NCBI GenBank assembly: GCA_012517025.1
Contig: JAAYVT010000699.1
Span: forward strand, 1-8,378
From: Phyllobacteriaceae bacterium
GTDB lineage: Bacteria; Pseudomonadota; Alphaproteobacteria; Rhizobiales; Ancalomicrobiaceae
Direction: 5' to 3'
DNA length: 8,378 nucleotides
A program made the position numbers and the translations under genes. Below, piece after piece: positions 7,633 to 8,378 of this stretch. A model generated the notes under the pieces. The model worked only from the letters and a program-made list of their open reading frames with translations, did not search any database and was not told the DNA's origin. The stretch's first letter is position 1. Every line of letters begins with the position of its first letter.

Positions 7633-8378
7633 GAGCGGATCTCCTTGGCGAAGGGGGCGAGGCGGCGCCACGCGAGGTGCCGTTCGCGGTGAAGGGCGGC
7701 ACGCGCCGCATCGGGATGGAAACTGTCGATCCGGCGCGGCCGGGTGCAGACGGCGGCGACGGGTTCGCCGGTCGCTGCGAGCCGGCCGAGCCGGGCCGCG
7801 CCGAGGGCGGCGCCGACCGAGCCTTCCTCGACCCGGTGCACCGGGATTTCGAGCTGGTCGGCGAGGATCTGCGCCCACAAGGCCGAGCGCGAGCCGCCGC
7901 CGACGAGGTCGAGCTCGGCGATGGTGGTTCCGGCGGCGGCGAGCGCGTCGCGATTGTCGAGAACGGCGTGGCCGACGCCCTCGAGCACGGCCCGCGTCAT
8001 CGCCGCCCGATCGCTCTCCGCCCCGAGGCCGGCGAACACCGCCCTGAGCGCGGGATCGTTGGCGGGCGTCCGCTCGCCGGTGAGATAGGGCAGGAACAGC
8101 ACCGTTCCGGGGGTCGGATCGTCGCCGAGTTCGGCGAGGAGATCGCCGGCGCCGCGCCCGCTCACCCCCGCCCACCAGGCGAGGGACGAGGCGGCCGACA
8201 GCATCACCCCCATCTGATGCCAAGTGCCGGGCAGGGCATGGGCGAAGGCGTGCACGGCGGAGGCCGGATTGGGGGCGAAGCGGTCGGTCGTCACCCACAG
8301 CACGCCCGAGGTGCCGAGCGACAGGAAGGCGTCGCCCGGCGCCACCGCGCCGAGCCCGACGGCGGTCGCGGCGTTGTC
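7629..8378 (-). CDS. xylB: Xylulokinase XylB, C-terminal half (runs off the window)
   Basis: The frame is open to the window edge and gives the last 249 residues; E. coli XylB has 484, so about half is missing. The enzyme, of the FGGY sugar kinase family, phosphorylates D-xylulose with ATP to D-xylulose 5-phosphate. The fragment begins with DNAATAVG, whose first Asp corresponds to the catalytic base (Asp233 in E. coli XylB), the residue of the GGGDN motif. Further matches to E. coli XylB are LSLGTSGV (19-26), VMLSAASSLAWW, FLPYLTGERTP, RAVLEGVGHAV, LVGGGSRS and the ALGAARLG segment that closes the ATP-binding domain. These make xylulokinase more likely than another FGGY kinase, and the adjacent xylA agrees. 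It precedes xylA and overlaps it by 4 nt. The promoter and N-terminal domain lie beyond the right edge. Confidence 0.95.
   Translation of the reverse strand, partial: DNAATAVGLGAVAPGDAFLSLGTSGVLWVTTDRFAPNPASAVHAFAHALPGTWHQMGVMLSAASSLAWWAGVSGRGAGDLLAELGDDPTPGTVLFLPYLTGERTPANDPALRAVFAGLGAESDRAAMTRAVLEGVGHAVLDNRDALAAAGTTIAELDLVGGGSRSALWAQILADQLEIPVHRVEEGSVGAALGAARLGRLAATGEPVAAVCTRPRRIDSFHPDAARAALHRERHLAWRRLAPFAKEIRS
7641..7646 (-). promoter_or_regulatory. Ribosome binding site of xylA inside the xylB coding end
   Basis: AAGGAG on the minus strand lies 8 nt before the xylA ATG (7632) and within the last codons of xylB. With the 4-nt ATGA overlap this suggests efficient re-initiation as well as independent loading. 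Confidence 0.75.

Noticed and set aside
5788..7692. Plus-strand open frame (634 codons) opposite xylA
   Set aside because: It is antisense to xylA, whose active-site and metal-binding residues are all present; the reverse translation has only low-complexity Val/Glu/Asp/Gly/Leu composition.

Overview
The window is GC-rich chromosomal DNA. Codon use is strongly biased to G or C in third positions, and the proteins resemble those of Alphaproteobacteria (perhaps a Hyphomicrobiales-type genus), although no rRNA or other firm taxonomic marker is present. No mobile element, CRISPR array, tRNA or rRNA is visible. The main content is a D-xylose uptake and catabolism locus.

Layout: (1) 1-864, the 3' part of a membrane beta subunit of a Na+-translocating decarboxylase (OadB/GcdB/MadB superfamily), closed by a strong stem-loop. 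(2) 865-1446, a long intergenic stretch. Its first part shows nothing recognisable; its second part (about 1140-1290) is visibly AT-richer and holds several operator-like inverted repeats in front of xylF. (3) 1453-5444, plus strand: xylF, xylG and xylH, encoding the periplasmic binding protein, the two-domain ATPase and the permease of a complete CUT2-type xylose ABC transporter. The cluster ends at a clear Rho-independent terminator. (4) 5540-6196, minus strand: a 218-residue protein of unknown function with an Ada-like Cys-x-x-Cys motif. (5) 6307-7632, minus strand: xylA, xylose isomerase. (6) 7629 to the window edge, minus strand: the C-terminal half of xylB, xylulokinase, upstream of xylA and overlapping it by 4 nt.

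The proteins form one pathway. XylFGH imports D-xylose, XylA isomerises it to D-xylulose, and XylB phosphorylates this to D-xylulose 5-phosphate for the pentose phosphate pathway. The transporter operon and the catabolic operon converge, with the unknown gene between them. No transcriptional regulator (for example a ROK-family XylR) lies in the window; it may sit beyond the right edge, upstream of xylB.

I found no wholly new system. The items most worth a second look are the Ada-like unknown protein, the paired stem-loops in the unusually long xylF-xylG gap, and the set of palindromes upstream of xylF.
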